A stretch of 64,000 nucleotides of DNA from JAWVFK01 sp033856175 (GCA_033856175.1 JAWVFK010000010.1:32580-96579), one strand, 5' to 3'. Numbered from the stretch's first letter, positions 8,114-16,094 are shown. Notes: generated by a model not told the origin, from the sequence alone. Program-made: numbers and translations.

Positions 8114-8916
8114 CAGCGGCCCTTCCACTCGGGCTCGCGCTTCTCGAAGAAGGCCTTGACGCCCTCCTGGATGTCCTCGGTCGAGAACGTCAGCGAGAGC
8201 TGCGAGCGCAGGAACTCGAGCGCGTCGTCGAGCGCCATGTCCTGCTGGCGGTACATCGCGTCGTGGCCGAGCCGCATCAGCACCGGGCTCTTCGAGGCCA
8301 GCTTGCCGGCCCAGTCGGCGACGGCAGCATCGAACTCCGCTGCCGGGACGACCCTGTTGACGAGGCCGTACTCGAGCGCCTGCTCACCCGAGAGCCGCTC
8401 GCCCAGCAGCATCATCTCGTTGACCTTCTTGCGCGGGACGTTGCGGTAGATGATCGACATGATCATGTAGGGGAAGGCGCCGACGTTGATCTCCGGCGTG
8501 CCGAAGGTCGCTCCCTCCTTGGCGATGACGAGGTCGCATGAGAGCGCCAGGCCCATGCCGCCGGCGAGGACGTGGCCGTTGGCGGCGCAGAGTGAGGGCT
8601 TGCCGAGTCGCGGCATCAGGCGGAAGAACTCGAGGAAGAGATCGGAGGAGAAGTGCTTGGCGACGAGCGGGACGTCGGCAGCGAATCCGCCGAGGTCGGC
8701 GCCGGCGCAGAAGACCTTGTCGCCGGCACCGGTGAGGACGACCGCCCGCACCTCGTCGTCGTCGCGGGCGCGCTTGATCGCGTCGACGAGCTCGGCTAGC
8801 AGCTGCCCGGAGAGCGCGTTGCGCTGCTCGGGCCGGTTGAGCGTCGCCGTGGCGACGCCGTCGGCGACTTCGTAGAGGAGCTGGTCGTACTCAGGCACGG
8901 TCGCGCACGATATCAC
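8113..8916 (-). CDS. Enoyl-CoA hydratase/isomerase family protein
   Basis: A 267-residue crotonase-fold enzyme. The first oxyanion-hole motif is VFCAGADLGGFAAD and the second is ANGHVLAGGMGLALSCD, after NRPEQRNALSG at the start. The usual C-terminal F-x-S-x-D/E-x-x-E-G motif reads FSTEDIQEGVKAFFEKREP. The position of the first catalytic Glu of true hydratases is hard to fix by eye, so isomerase or hydrolase activity remains possible. It starts with GTG at 8916, with another GTG at 8898, and is the first gene of the long minus-strand series, facing the dehydrogenase genes across 92 bases. Confidence 0.88.
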   Translation of the reverse strand: MISCATVPEYDQLLYEVADGVATATLNRPEQRNALSGQLLAELVDAIKRARDDDEVRAVVLTGAGDKVFCAGADLGGFAADVPLVAKHFSSDLFLEFFRLMPRLGKPSLCAANGHVLAGGMGLALSCDLVIAKEGATFGTPEINVGAFPYMIMSIIYRNVPRKKVNEMMLLGERLSGEQALEYGLVNRVVPAAEFDAAVADWAGKLASKSPVLMRLGHDAMYRQQDMALDDALEFLRSQLSLTFSTEDIQEGVKAFFEKREPEWKGR

Positions 8917-9008
8917 TGGAAGTAGGAAGTGCTACTGTCCACTCGCTCGACGGCCGCAGACCGCCGACCCCGATCACCCACATCAATTACCCCATCAAGG
9001 AGAGCCAA

Positions 9009-10232
9009 GTGGCCAGCACCGCAACGACGAACGGCGCCTCGAAGGTCCTCAAGCCGGACCACCAGGCTCAGCGCAAGCACATGATCTTCACCCAGGAGCA
9101 CGACGACCTGCGCGAGTCGATGAAGGCCTGGGTCCAGAAGGAGCTCTACCCCCACCGCAACGAATGGGAGGAGACGCTCTGGCCCGATGAGATCCTGCGC
9201 CGCGCCGGCGAGCTCGGCTACATCGGCCTCTGCTTTCCCGAGGAATACGGCGGCCAGGGCGGCGACTACTACTACTCGCTGGTCCGCGCCGAGTGCATGA
9301 GCTACTCCGGCTCCGGCGGCCTCAACATGGGCTTCGCCGTCCAGTCGGACATGGTGCTGCCGCCGATCCACCTGCTCGGCACCGAGGAGCTCAAGCAGCG
9401 CTACCTCGTCCCCGGCATCAAGGGCGAGAAGATCGGCGCCCTGGGGATCACCGAGCCGGGAGCGGGCTCGGACGTGGCGGGCATCCGCACGACGGCCGTC
9501 CGCGACGGCGACGAGTACGTCATCAACGGCTCGAAGACGTTCATCACCAACGGCGTCCGCGCCGACTTCATCGTCCTCGTCACCAAGACCGACCCCGACA
9601 AGCGCCACGATGGGATGACGCTGTTCGTCGTCGACCTCAAGGACGACGAGGGCAACCCGACGCCGGGCTTCAGCGTCTCGCGCAAGCTCGAGAAGATGGG
9701 CATGCACGCCTCCGACACCGGCGAGCTGACCTTCGAGGACGTGCGCGTGCCGGCGGAGAACGTCCTCGGCGAGATCGGCAAGGGCTTCTACCACATCAGC
9801 TGGGAGCTCCAGGGCGAGCGAATGGTCGCCGCCGCCGGCTGCGTCGCCTCCTGCGAGCGGATGTTCGACAAGACGCTCGCCTACGCCAAGGAGCGCGAGG
9901 CCTTCGGCCGGCCGATCGGCCGCTTCCAGGCGATCCGCCACAAGTTCGCCGAGATGGCGACCAAGATCGAGGCGGCGAAGCAGTTCAACTACGCGATCGC
10001 CTGGCGCTTCGCCAACGGCGAGTACCCGGTGCGGGAGATCTCCGAGGTCAAGCTGTTCACCTCCCGCGTCGCCTGCGAGGTCGCCGACGAGTGCATCCAG
10101 ATCCACGGCGGCTACGGCTACATGAAGGAGTACGAGATCGAGCGCGCCTACCGCGACGTTCGCCTCAACCGCATCGGCGCCGGCACCGACGAGATCATGC
10201 TCGAGGTGATCGGCCACTCGTACGGGATCTAG
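9009..10232 (+). CDS. Acyl-CoA dehydrogenase, isovaleryl/long-chain type
   Basis: A 407-residue FAD enzyme that oxidises acyl-CoA to 2,3-enoyl-CoA. FAD-binding stretches GITEPGAGSDVAGI and GSKTFITNG and the C-terminal QIHGGYGYMKEYEIER are present. The C-terminal loop reads IGAGTDEIM, where medium- and short-chain enzymes have their catalytic Glu in YEGT; here that residue is Ala. The base is instead predicted to be the Glu in LQGERMVAAAG, as in isovaleryl-CoA and long-chain dehydrogenases. GTG 9009 follows AAGGAG (8997-9002) by six bases. It is divergent from the hydratase operon and heads a plus-strand group with a second dehydrogenase. Confidence 0.93.
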   Translation: MASTATTNGASKVLKPDHQAQRKHMIFTQEHDDLRESMKAWVQKELYPHRNEWEETLWPDEILRRAGELGYIGLCFPEEYGGQGGDYYYSLVRAECMSYSGSGGLNMGFAVQSDMVLPPIHLLGTEELKQRYLVPGIKGEKIGALGITEPGAGSDVAGIRTTAVRDGDEYVINGSKTFITNGVRADFIVLVTKTDPDKRHDGMTLFVVDLKDDEGNPTPGFSVSRKLEKMGMHASDTGELTFEDVRVPAENVLGEIGKGFYHISWELQGERMVAAAGCVASCERMFDKTLAYAKEREAFGRPIGRFQAIRHKFAEMATKIEAAKQFNYAIAWRFANGEYPVREISEVKLFTSRVACEVADECIQIHGGYGYMKEYEIERAYRDVRLNRIGAGTDEIMLEVIGHSYGI

Positions 10233-10323
10233 GTTGGCGCATCGGCCGGAAGCAGGCGAAACGGCCGCCATCCCGGCCCGGAAGAGACTCACCTAGCTCG
10301 AACGCCCTCGACTTCTCCCCGCC

Positions 10324-10758
10324 CTGACCAACCTCGACCACATCCGCTCTTACTACGAGGCGCTCAACACGGGCGACGCCGAGAAGGTGGCGAGCCATTT
10401 CACGGACGATGCCGTCCATTACTACACGCGCCTGGGCCCCCACGAGGGCGCCGCGGCGATCGGCGAGAACACGCGCTGGGCCGTCGACACGATCGACGGC
10501 CAGTGGTGGTTCGAGCACGGGATCGAGTCAGGCGACGAGGCCGTGATCGAGTGGACGATGACCTGGCGCGACCCGAAGTCGGGCGATAAGCGCCTCAACC
10601 GCGGTACCGAGTGGTTTCGCTTCCGCAACGGCAAGATCGCCGAGATCAGGGCGTATCACCACGGCAACGCCAAGAACCCACAGGGAGACCTGCTCGGCTT
10701 CGATCACGGCGGCCGTGGCCACACCACCCTCGACGACTGGAAGCCTCCGGCCGACTGA
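10324..10758 (+). CDS. SnoaL/NTF2-like protein, probable CTG start
   Basis: A 144-residue cone-shaped SnoaL-like protein. The start is inferred: the first helix typical of the family, LDHIRSYYEALNTGDAEKVA, is encoded upstream of the first ATG/GTG (GTG 10387), and the only near-start codon before the in-frame TAG at 10294 is CTG at 10324. Starting at 10387 would remove this helix. There is no Shine-Dalgarno sequence before the CTG. Its stop TGA shares a base with the ATG of the next dehydrogenase, so the two are coupled. SnoaL proteins can be isomerases, hydrolases or binding proteins; nothing here decides which. Confidence 0.7.
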   Translation: MTNLDHIRSYYEALNTGDAEKVASHFTDDAVHYYTRLGPHEGAAAIGENTRWAVDTIDGQWWFEHGIESGDEAVIEWTMTWRDPKSGDKRLNRGTEWFRFRNGKIAEIRAYHHGNAKNPQGDLLGFDHGGRGHTTLDDWKPPAD

Positions 10759-11939
10759 TGAACACGGTAATCAAGGACAGTGGCCGGCGGGCCATCCTGC
10801 CGCCCTTCAGCGAGGAGCACGAGGAGCTGCGCGAGACCGTCAGGCGCTTCGTCGAGAACGAGATCGCTCCCAATGTCGACGAGTGGGAGGCGGCGCGTGA
10901 GTTCCCTCGCGAGCTCTTCGAGCGCTGCGGCGAGCTCGGCTTTCTCGGGCTGAAGTTCCCCGAGGAGTTGGGTGGCCAGGGCGGCAACCACCTCCACGAC
11001 GCCGTCTGGAGCGAGGAGCTCTCGGCGGCCGGCGGCTCCGGCGGGGTCGCCGCCGGGCTCGGCGCCCACAGCTCGATCGCGATGCCCCCGATCTTCAAGT
11101 TCGGAACGCCCGAGCAGCAGCAGCGCTGGGTCGTTCCCGGGATCAAGGGCGAGAAGATCGGAGCGCTTGGGATCACCGAGCCGGGCGCCGGCTCCGACGT
11201 CGCGTCGATTCGCACCTTCGCCCGCAAGGTCGATGGCGGCTACGTCGTCAACGGCTCGAAGACGTTCATCACCAACGGCGTCCGCGCCGACTTCCTCGTC
11301 TGTGCCTGCAAGACGAGCGAGGAGGGCGGCCACCAGGGCCTCTCCTTCCTCGTCCTCGAACGCGAGATGCCCGGCTACGAGGTCACGCGAAAGCTCGAGA
11401 AGATGGGCTGGCACTCCTCCGACACCGGCGAGCTCAGCTTCACCGACGTCGAGGTGCCGGCGGAGAACCTGCTGGGCGAGGAGGACCGCGGCTTCTACCT
11501 GATCATGGCCAACTTCCAGTGGGAGCGGCTGCTGATGGCGCTGGGCGCCGTCGGCGGCATGCGCAAGCTCTTCGAGGTGACGCTGGCCTACGCCAAGGAG
11601 CGCGAGGCCTTCGGCCGGCCGATCGGCAGCTTCCAGGCGATCCGCCACAAGTTCGCCGAGATGGCGACGAAGATCGACGCCGCCCGCGCGCTCACTTACA
11701 ACTCCCTGCGTCTCTTCCACGAGGGCCACGACGCGATCCGCGAGGTGACGATGACCAAGCTCTTCACCCAGCGGGCACTCATCGAGATCGCCGACGAGTG
11801 CATCCAGATCCACGGCGGCTACGGCTACATGCGCGAGTACGGCGTCGAGCGCGCCCTGCGCGACGCCCGCCTCGGCCCGATCGGCGGCGGCACCGACGAA
11901 GTCATGAAGGAGATCCTCGGGCGCCAGCTCGGGCTCTGA
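10758..11939 (+). CDS. Second acyl-CoA dehydrogenase, isovaleryl/long-chain type
   Basis: A 393-residue acyl-CoA dehydrogenase closely similar to the one at 9009; long stretches such as NGSKTFITNGVRADF are identical. As in that gene, the C-terminal loop lacks the Glu of the medium-chain group (IGGGTDEVM) and a Glu is present in FQWERLLMALG at the isovaleryl/long-chain position. The start ATG 10758 overlaps the SnoaL stop by one base; the open frame upstream is not expected to be translated. The pair probably arose by duplication and may act on successive or differently branched acyl-CoAs, or form a heteromer. Confidence 0.93.
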   Translation: MNTVIKDSGRRAILPPFSEEHEELRETVRRFVENEIAPNVDEWEAAREFPRELFERCGELGFLGLKFPEELGGQGGNHLHDAVWSEELSAAGGSGGVAAGLGAHSSIAMPPIFKFGTPEQQQRWVVPGIKGEKIGALGITEPGAGSDVASIRTFARKVDGGYVVNGSKTFITNGVRADFLVCACKTSEEGGHQGLSFLVLEREMPGYEVTRKLEKMGWHSSDTGELSFTDVEVPAENLLGEEDRGFYLIMANFQWERLLMALGAVGGMRKLFEVTLAYAKEREAFGRPIGSFQAIRHKFAEMATKIDAARALTYNSLRLFHEGHDAIREVTMTKLFTQRALIEIADECIQIHGGYGYMREYGVERALRDARLGPIGGGTDEVMKEILGRQLGL

Positions 11940-11993
11940 CGATCCTCGCCGCACCGTTAGAGTGCCGCGACCAAATCTCGAAGGAGGAACTGG

Positions 11994-12827
11994 ATGGGAC
12001 TGCTGGATGGAAAGACCGCGATCATCACCGGGTCGGCGCGAGGTATCGGCCGCGCCACGGCTGAGCTGTTCGCGAGCGAGGGCGCCCGAATCCTGATCAA
12101 CGACATCGACGGCGACATCGCCGAGCAGGCCTCCAACGAGATCGACGGCGAGACCGCATCGTTCGCCGGCGACCTCACCCAGACCGACGTCCCCGACCAG
12201 CTCGTCAAGAAGGCGCTCGACGAGTTCGGCAGCGTCGACATCCTGATCAACAACGCCGGCTACACCTGGGACGGCGTCATCCACAAGATGACCGACGAGC
12301 AGTTCCAGGCGATGCTCGACATCCACACGGTCGTCCCCTTCCGCTTGATCCGGGCGATCGCTCCCAGCTGGCGCGAGGCCGCCAAGGCCGAGCGCGACGC
12401 CGGCAACGAGGTCTTTCGCAAGATCGTCAACATCACCTCGATCTCGGGCACGATGGGCAACGCCGGCCAGGCGAACTACTCGGCCGGCAAGTCAGGCGTC
12501 GTCGGCCTGACCAAGACGGTCGCCAAGGAGTGGGGCCAGTTCAAGGTCAACGTCAACGCCGTCGCCTTCGGCTTCGTCGAAACCCGCCTGACCCAGGCCA
12601 AGGAGAAGGGCGAGAAGATCGACGCCGGCCACACCGGCCAGGAGGTCGAGCTCGGCATCCCCGAGCAGATGCGGGCGATGGCGGCGATGACGATTCCGCT
12701 GGGCCGCGCGGCCCAGCCGGAGGAGGCAGCCGGACCGCTCCTCTTCCTCTCCTCGCAGCTGTCGAACTACGTCCACGGCCAGGTGCTCAACGTCACCGGC
12801 GGGCAGTTCGTCGGCATGATGTATTAG
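11994..12827 (+). CDS. Short-chain dehydrogenase/reductase, FabG-like
   Basis: A 277-residue classical SDR. The cofactor site is TGSARGIGRA (residues about 13-22), NNAG follows near residue 86, the catalytic Ser is in ITSISGTMG and the YxxxK motif reads YSAGK near residue 163. Such enzymes oxidise 3-hydroxyacyl-CoA or reduce 3-ketoacyl substrates with NAD(P). A strong AAGGAGG (11981-11987) stands six bases before ATG 11994, unlike many neighbours that have no ribosome site. Following two acyl-CoA dehydrogenases, a 3-hydroxyacyl-CoA dehydrogenase role in the same pathway is likely. Confidence 0.88.
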   Translation: MGLLDGKTAIITGSARGIGRATAELFASEGARILINDIDGDIAEQASNEIDGETASFAGDLTQTDVPDQLVKKALDEFGSVDILINNAGYTWDGVIHKMTDEQFQAMLDIHTVVPFRLIRAIAPSWREAAKAERDAGNEVFRKIVNITSISGTMGNAGQANYSAGKSGVVGLTKTVAKEWGQFKVNVNAVAFGFVETRLTQAKEKGEKIDAGHTGQEVELGIPEQMRAMAAMTIPLGRAAQPEEAAGPLLFLSSQLSNYVHGQVLNVTGGQFVGMMY

Positions 12828-12849
12828 GGAGCGAGTATTAGGGAGCGAG
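12822..12849. repeat. 14-base tandem duplication across two convergent stop codons
   Basis: TATTAGGGAGCGAG occurs twice without a gap (12822-12835 and 12836-12849). The first copy carries the TAG of the SDR gene on the plus strand; the junction carries the TAA of the peroxiredoxin on the minus strand. Confidence 0.9.
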
Positions 12850-13293
12850 CGCGCCGAGCACGAGGTCATCGTGCTCGGCCGGCTTGACCTTGCGGAAGAT
12901 CTTCTCGAGCCTGCCGTCGGGGCCGACGATGAAGGTCGAGCGCTCGATTCCCATGTACGTCTTGCCGTAGTTCTTCTTCTCGACCCAGACGCCGTAGGCC
13001 TCGGCGACCGAGTGATCGGGGTCGGCCAGGAGCGTGAACGCCAGCCCGAACTTGTCGGCGAATGCGCGCAGCGCCTCTGGCTCGTCGGGCGAAACGCCGA
13101 GAACGACGGCATTGGCCGCCTCGTACTCAGCGCCGCGATCGCGGACGCCGCAGGCCTGGATCGTGCAGCCGGGGGTGTCGGCGTGGGGATAGAAGTAGAC
13201 GACGACCGACTTGCCCTCGAAATCGCCGAGCGAGACCGGGGTCCCGTCCTGGTCGTCGAGGGTGAACTCGGGCGCCTTGTCGCCAACCTGCAT
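12838..13293 (-). CDS. bcp: Peroxiredoxin, Bcp/PrxQ type
   Basis: A 151-residue thiol peroxidase. The peroxidatic Cys is in HADTPGCTIQACGVRD, with a second Cys five residues later, the two-cysteine spacing of the Bcp/PrxQ subgroup. The opening VGDKAPEFTLDDQDG and the late ERSTFIVGPDGRLEKIF are family-typical. It reduces hydrogen and organic peroxides in the cytoplasm with electrons from thioredoxin. It is transcribed towards the SDR gene. There is no Shine-Dalgarno; a TAGCTT box lies seven bases before the ATG, so the mRNA is probably leaderless. Confidence 0.93.
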   Translation of the reverse strand: MQVGDKAPEFTLDDQDGTPVSLGDFEGKSVVVYFYPHADTPGCTIQACGVRDRGAEYEAANAVVLGVSPDEPEALRAFADKFGLAFTLLADPDHSVAEAYGVWVEKKNYGKTYMGIERSTFIVGPDGRLEKIFRKVKPAEHDDLVLGALAP

Positions 13294-13300
13294 GGAGTGA

Positions 13301-13306
13301 AAGCTA
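13301..13306 (-). promoter_or_regulatory. TANNNT -10 box for peroxiredoxin (leaderless)
   Basis: TAGCTT on the minus strand, seven bases before ATG 13293, with no Shine-Dalgarno sequence between. Confidence 0.6.
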
Positions 13307-13330
13307 GCGCAGCGCCGAGCGAAGCCCCGG

Positions 13331-14218
13331 TCAGTCCCCGGGCGGGTAGGGGCGCCGGGAATCGTCCCTTGGCCGTCGCTCCTCGGCGAGCGGCTCCCCC
13401 GTCCCGCCGCTGACGGCAGCAGGCGGCCAGGGGCCGAGCCAGTTATCGCGGGCGCCGTCGATCGTGATCACGCAGCCGGAGAAGAAGTCGCCGGCCGGCG
13501 AAGCCAGATAGGCGACGAGCCAGGCCATCTCCTCGGGCGTGCCGAGCCGCTGCAGCGGAATCGTCCGCTCGACGTTCTCCGCCACCTCCTTCGGATACTT
13601 GGTTCGCAGCACCTCGGTGCCGAACTGGCCGGCGGCGAGGGCGCAGAGCTTGATGTTGAAGCGAGCCCACTCGACCGAGAGCGTTCGCATCATGTTCTCG
13701 ACCGCCGCCCTGGCAGCGCCCGAGTGGACCATGCCCGGCATGCCATTGTGGGGCGAAAGCGTCACCGAGACGACCTTGCCGCCGCCCTGGGGGATGAACG
13801 CCTTGGTCGCCGCCGCGTGGGTCATCTGCCAGGTGCCCTGGACGTTGAGATCGATGACCGTGCGAAAGCCCTTCGGCGAGATCGCCTCGGCCGGGCTCAT
13901 GAACTGGCCGCCGGCGTTGTTGACGAGCAGATCGAGCTTGCCGTGGCGCTCGAGGACCCCATCGAAGAGCGCGTCGACGGCCTCCTCGTCGCGGATGTCC
14001 ATCGCGACGTGCTCGGCAGCGCCACCGGCTGCCTCGACCAGCGCAACGGTCTCCGCCAGCGGCTCCTCGCGACGACCGCAGCCGACGACGGTCGCACCCA
14101 GCCGGGCCAGCTCGAGCGCGGTCGCCCTGCCCAGGCCGGTGCCCGCCCCGGAGACGACCGCGACCTGGCCGTCGAGCAGGCCCGCAGCGAAGATCCGCGA
14201 ATCGGAGGTTGCGGCCAA
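13331..14218 (-). CDS. SDR resembling peroxisomal trans-2-enoyl-CoA reductase (PECR)
   Basis: A 295-residue SDR with cofactor motif GAGTGLGRA and NNAGGQFMSPAEAIS. The catalytic YxxxK of classical SDRs is absent: that position reads HSGAARAAVENM, matching the HSGAARAGV segment of peroxisomal enoyl-CoA reductase and the related 2,4-dienoyl-CoA reductases, which use a different active site. It therefore probably reduces enoyl-CoA or dienoyl-CoA with NADPH. The start is TTG 14218, giving an N-terminus of normal length, and a TAAGCT box lies nine bases upstream. The last 35 residues are a Pro/Arg-rich tail. Confidence 0.78.
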   Translation of the reverse strand: MAATSDSRIFAAGLLDGQVAVVSGAGTGLGRATALELARLGATVVGCGRREEPLAETVALVEAAGGAAEHVAMDIRDEEAVDALFDGVLERHGKLDLLVNNAGGQFMSPAEAISPKGFRTVIDLNVQGTWQMTHAAATKAFIPQGGGKVVSVTLSPHNGMPGMVHSGAARAAVENMMRTLSVEWARFNIKLCALAAGQFGTEVLRTKYPKEVAENVERTIPLQRLGTPEEMAWLVAYLASPAGDFFSGCVITIDGARDNWLGPWPPAAVSGGTGEPLAEERRPRDDSRRPYPPGD

Positions 14219-14227
14219 GGCGGCGCC

Positions 14228-14233
14228 AGCTTA
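14228..14233 (-). promoter_or_regulatory. TANNNT -10 box for the PECR-like SDR
   Basis: TAAGCT on the minus strand, nine bases before the TTG start at 14218. Confidence 0.5.
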
Positions 14234-14285
14234 CCGGCGGCCTGGCGCTGAGCGCCCTCGTGCGGGGATTGCCTGCCCGATCATC

Positions 14286-14291
14286 TAGGCT
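14286..14291 (+). promoter_or_regulatory. TANNNT -10 box for the MBL-fold gene
   Basis: TAGGCT, nine bases before ATG 14301, with no Shine-Dalgarno sequence between. Confidence 0.55.
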
Positions 14292-14300
14292 CACGCCCGC

Positions 14301-15203
14301 ATGAAGCTGCACGCACACCCGAAGCCGCTGACGGCGCCGCTCTCCGGCGGGACCCAGGGCGCCACCGTCGTCGTCGAGCCGGTCAGCACCGGCCAGGTCC
14401 GCTTCCCCAAGGCGAGCTTCGAGCGCGACGAGGGGCGCTTCACCAAGCTGAAGACGCTGTTTGGCCGCGAGAAGTGGGAGGTCCCCTGCCCGGCCTTCAT
14501 CGTCCGCCATCCGACGGCGGGCCTGATCCTCGTCGACACCGGCCTCCACCCTTCGATAGCGACCGACCCGAAGCAGAACTACGGCCGTCTCGCCTCCTGG
14601 TACGCGAAGCCGGCCCAGCAGGCCGGTGAGGATCTGCCGGCGCGGCTGCGCGCTCGCGGCGTCGAGGCCCGCCAGGTCAACGTCGTGATCATGACCCACC
14701 TGCACCAGGACCACGCTTCGGGGATCTCGGAGTTCGGCAATGCAACCTTCGTCGTTACGGCTGCCGAGTGGGACGCGGCGACGCGCGACCCGGGGCCGGG
14801 CGCGATGCACGGCTACCGCCTCTCCAACTACGACTTCGTCTTCGACTACCGCACGGTGGACTTCAGCTCGGTCGACGTCGACTCCTACGCCAGCTTCGGC
14901 CGCACCTTCGACCTCTTCGGCGACGGCAGCGTCCGCCTGGCCTACACGCCGGGCCACACTGCCGGCCACCAGTCGGTGATCCTCAAGCTCAAGCGCCGCG
15001 ACTTCGTCATCGCCGGTGACGCGATCTACACCTATCGCCAGCTCGAGGGCGGGCCGATGCCGGGCCGGCTGCATGACGAGCACAACTGGAATCGCTCGCT
15101 GCAGGAGTTGCAGCTCTACCACCGCGACTACCCCCACGCGCTGATCGTGCCCGGCCACGACCCGGCCTACTGGCCGAAGCTGGAAGCCCGCTACGAGGAG
15201 TGA
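14301..15203 (+). CDS. Metallo-beta-lactamase-fold hydrolase, AHL-lactonase-like
   Basis: A 300-residue MBL-fold enzyme. The metal motif is THLHQDHASG near residue 133; YTPGHTAGHQSV near 220 gives another His, IAGDAIY the bridging Asp and VPGHDPAYW the last His. Its closest recognisable relatives are N-acyl homoserine lactonases (AiiA/AttM type), but the same layout occurs in other lactonases and carboxylesterases, so quorum quenching is only one possibility. Its 3' end overlaps the convergent acyltransferase by 13 bases. A TAGGCT box precedes the ATG in place of a ribosome site. Confidence 0.85.
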   Translation: MKLHAHPKPLTAPLSGGTQGATVVVEPVSTGQVRFPKASFERDEGRFTKLKTLFGREKWEVPCPAFIVRHPTAGLILVDTGLHPSIATDPKQNYGRLASWYAKPAQQAGEDLPARLRARGVEARQVNVVIMTHLHQDHASGISEFGNATFVVTAAEWDAATRDPGPGAMHGYRLSNYDFVFDYRTVDFSSVDVDSYASFGRTFDLFGDGSVRLAYTPGHTAGHQSVILKLKRRDFVIAGDAIYTYRQLEGGPMPGRLHDEHNWNRSLQELQLYHRDYPHALIVPGHDPAYWPKLEARYEE

Positions 15204-16015
15204 GACTCGGCGCGCTGGCGCTCGGCCGCGCCGGGCGCAGCCGCGACACTGAGATGCAGTGGGCCCGGCTCATCACCGTGGCGCAGGTCCCGCAGCACGC
15301 CGCGCCTTCCCTTGGCCTCGAGCGCGTCGTACATCGCCCTGACGCGCTCGAAGACCTTCTCGGCCGCCTCCTGTTGCTGCTCCGGGGTCGGGCTCTCGAC
15401 GCGGTCGAACGAGACCGGCGCGCCGTATTGGACGGTCACCTTGGGAAAGCGCAGCTTCTTCCAGCGCCGGACCGAAGCCGAGCCGTGGATCGCGACCGGG
15501 ACGACCGGCGCCCCTGACTCGAGCGCGAGCTTGCCCACCCCCCGCTTCGGCTCGCCAAGCGAGCCCGTGCGCGAGCGGCCGCCCTCGGCGTACATCAGGA
15601 CGATGCAGTCGCGGCCCTCGCGAGCGAGAACCGCGTGGGCCGTTATGAAGGCCTCCTGGTCGTTGTAGCCACGCCGCACCGGAAAGACGCCGCCGTGGCT
15701 AAAGATGTGGACGAGAATCGGGTTGGTGAAGAGCTGTGACTTGGCCATGAACTGGACCCGGCGGCGCAGGAACACCGCCGAGAAGAAGTGGTCCATCTGG
15801 CTGAAGTGGTTCGGCGTGATGATCGCCGGACCATCCTTGGGGACGTTCTTCATCCCGATAGCCCGCGCCCGGTAGACCAGCAGCGTCGGCGGCGTCAGCA
15901 GGACGCGGACGAGCTTGTAGGTCCAGCCGATGCCCCTGCGTGCGCGCTCGTGGTAGCGCGTGAAGTGCTCCGCGGGGCGGGGATCCTTGTAGACCTGGGG
16001 CTTGAGATCTGCCAT
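15191..16015 (-). CDS. 1-acyl-glycerol-3-phosphate acyltransferase family (PlsC-like)
   Basis: A 274-residue membrane-associated acyltransferase. The catalytic HX4D motif is NHFSQMDHF, followed by RRRVQFMAKSQLF, the glycerophosphate-binding YAEGGRSRTG (usually FPEGTRS) and the VPVAIHG strand. It would transfer an acyl chain to lysophosphatidate or a related acceptor at the inner face of the membrane. I prefer ATG 16015, where the usual short N-terminus begins; ATG 16060 would add 15 residues. A glycerol kinase gene lies just upstream on the same strand, which fits glycerolipid synthesis. Confidence 0.85.
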   Translation of the reverse strand: MADLKPQVYKDPRPAEHFTRYHERARRGIGWTYKLVRVLLTPPTLLVYRARAIGMKNVPKDGPAIITPNHFSQMDHFFSAVFLRRRVQFMAKSQLFTNPILVHIFSHGGVFPVRRGYNDQEAFITAHAVLAREGRDCIVLMYAEGGRSRTGSLGEPKRGVGKLALESGAPVVPVAIHGSASVRRWKKLRFPKVTVQYGAPVSFDRVESPTPEQQQEAAEKVFERVRAMYDALEAKGRRGVLRDLRHGDEPGPLHLSVAAAPGAAERQRAESHSS

Positions 16016-16094
16016 AGACGAAGGGTCAGCGCGGGCGCCGACAGGGGGGTCTACCCACATCGGCGATGCGGGTTACGTCGCTACGTGGCGGTGG

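Noticed and set aside
8921..8936. AGTAG-N6-CTACT between the divergent hydratase and dehydrogenase genes, considered as an operator
   Set aside because: Arms of only five bases, and the flanking bases are out of register; too weak to call.
8913..10292. A 459-codon open frame antisense to the first acyl-CoA dehydrogenase, and similar long antisense frames at 39746-41521, 6920-8449 and 51693-53330
   Set aside because: Their translations are low-complexity and biased to Ala, Arg, Asp and Gly with no domain, as expected for the reverse strand of GC-rich coding DNA; the sense genes have clear motifs.
14301..15203. Quorum quenching as the definite role of the MBL enzyme
   Set aside because: The motif layout is shared by several lactonases and esterases, and no luxI/luxR-type genes are nearby.
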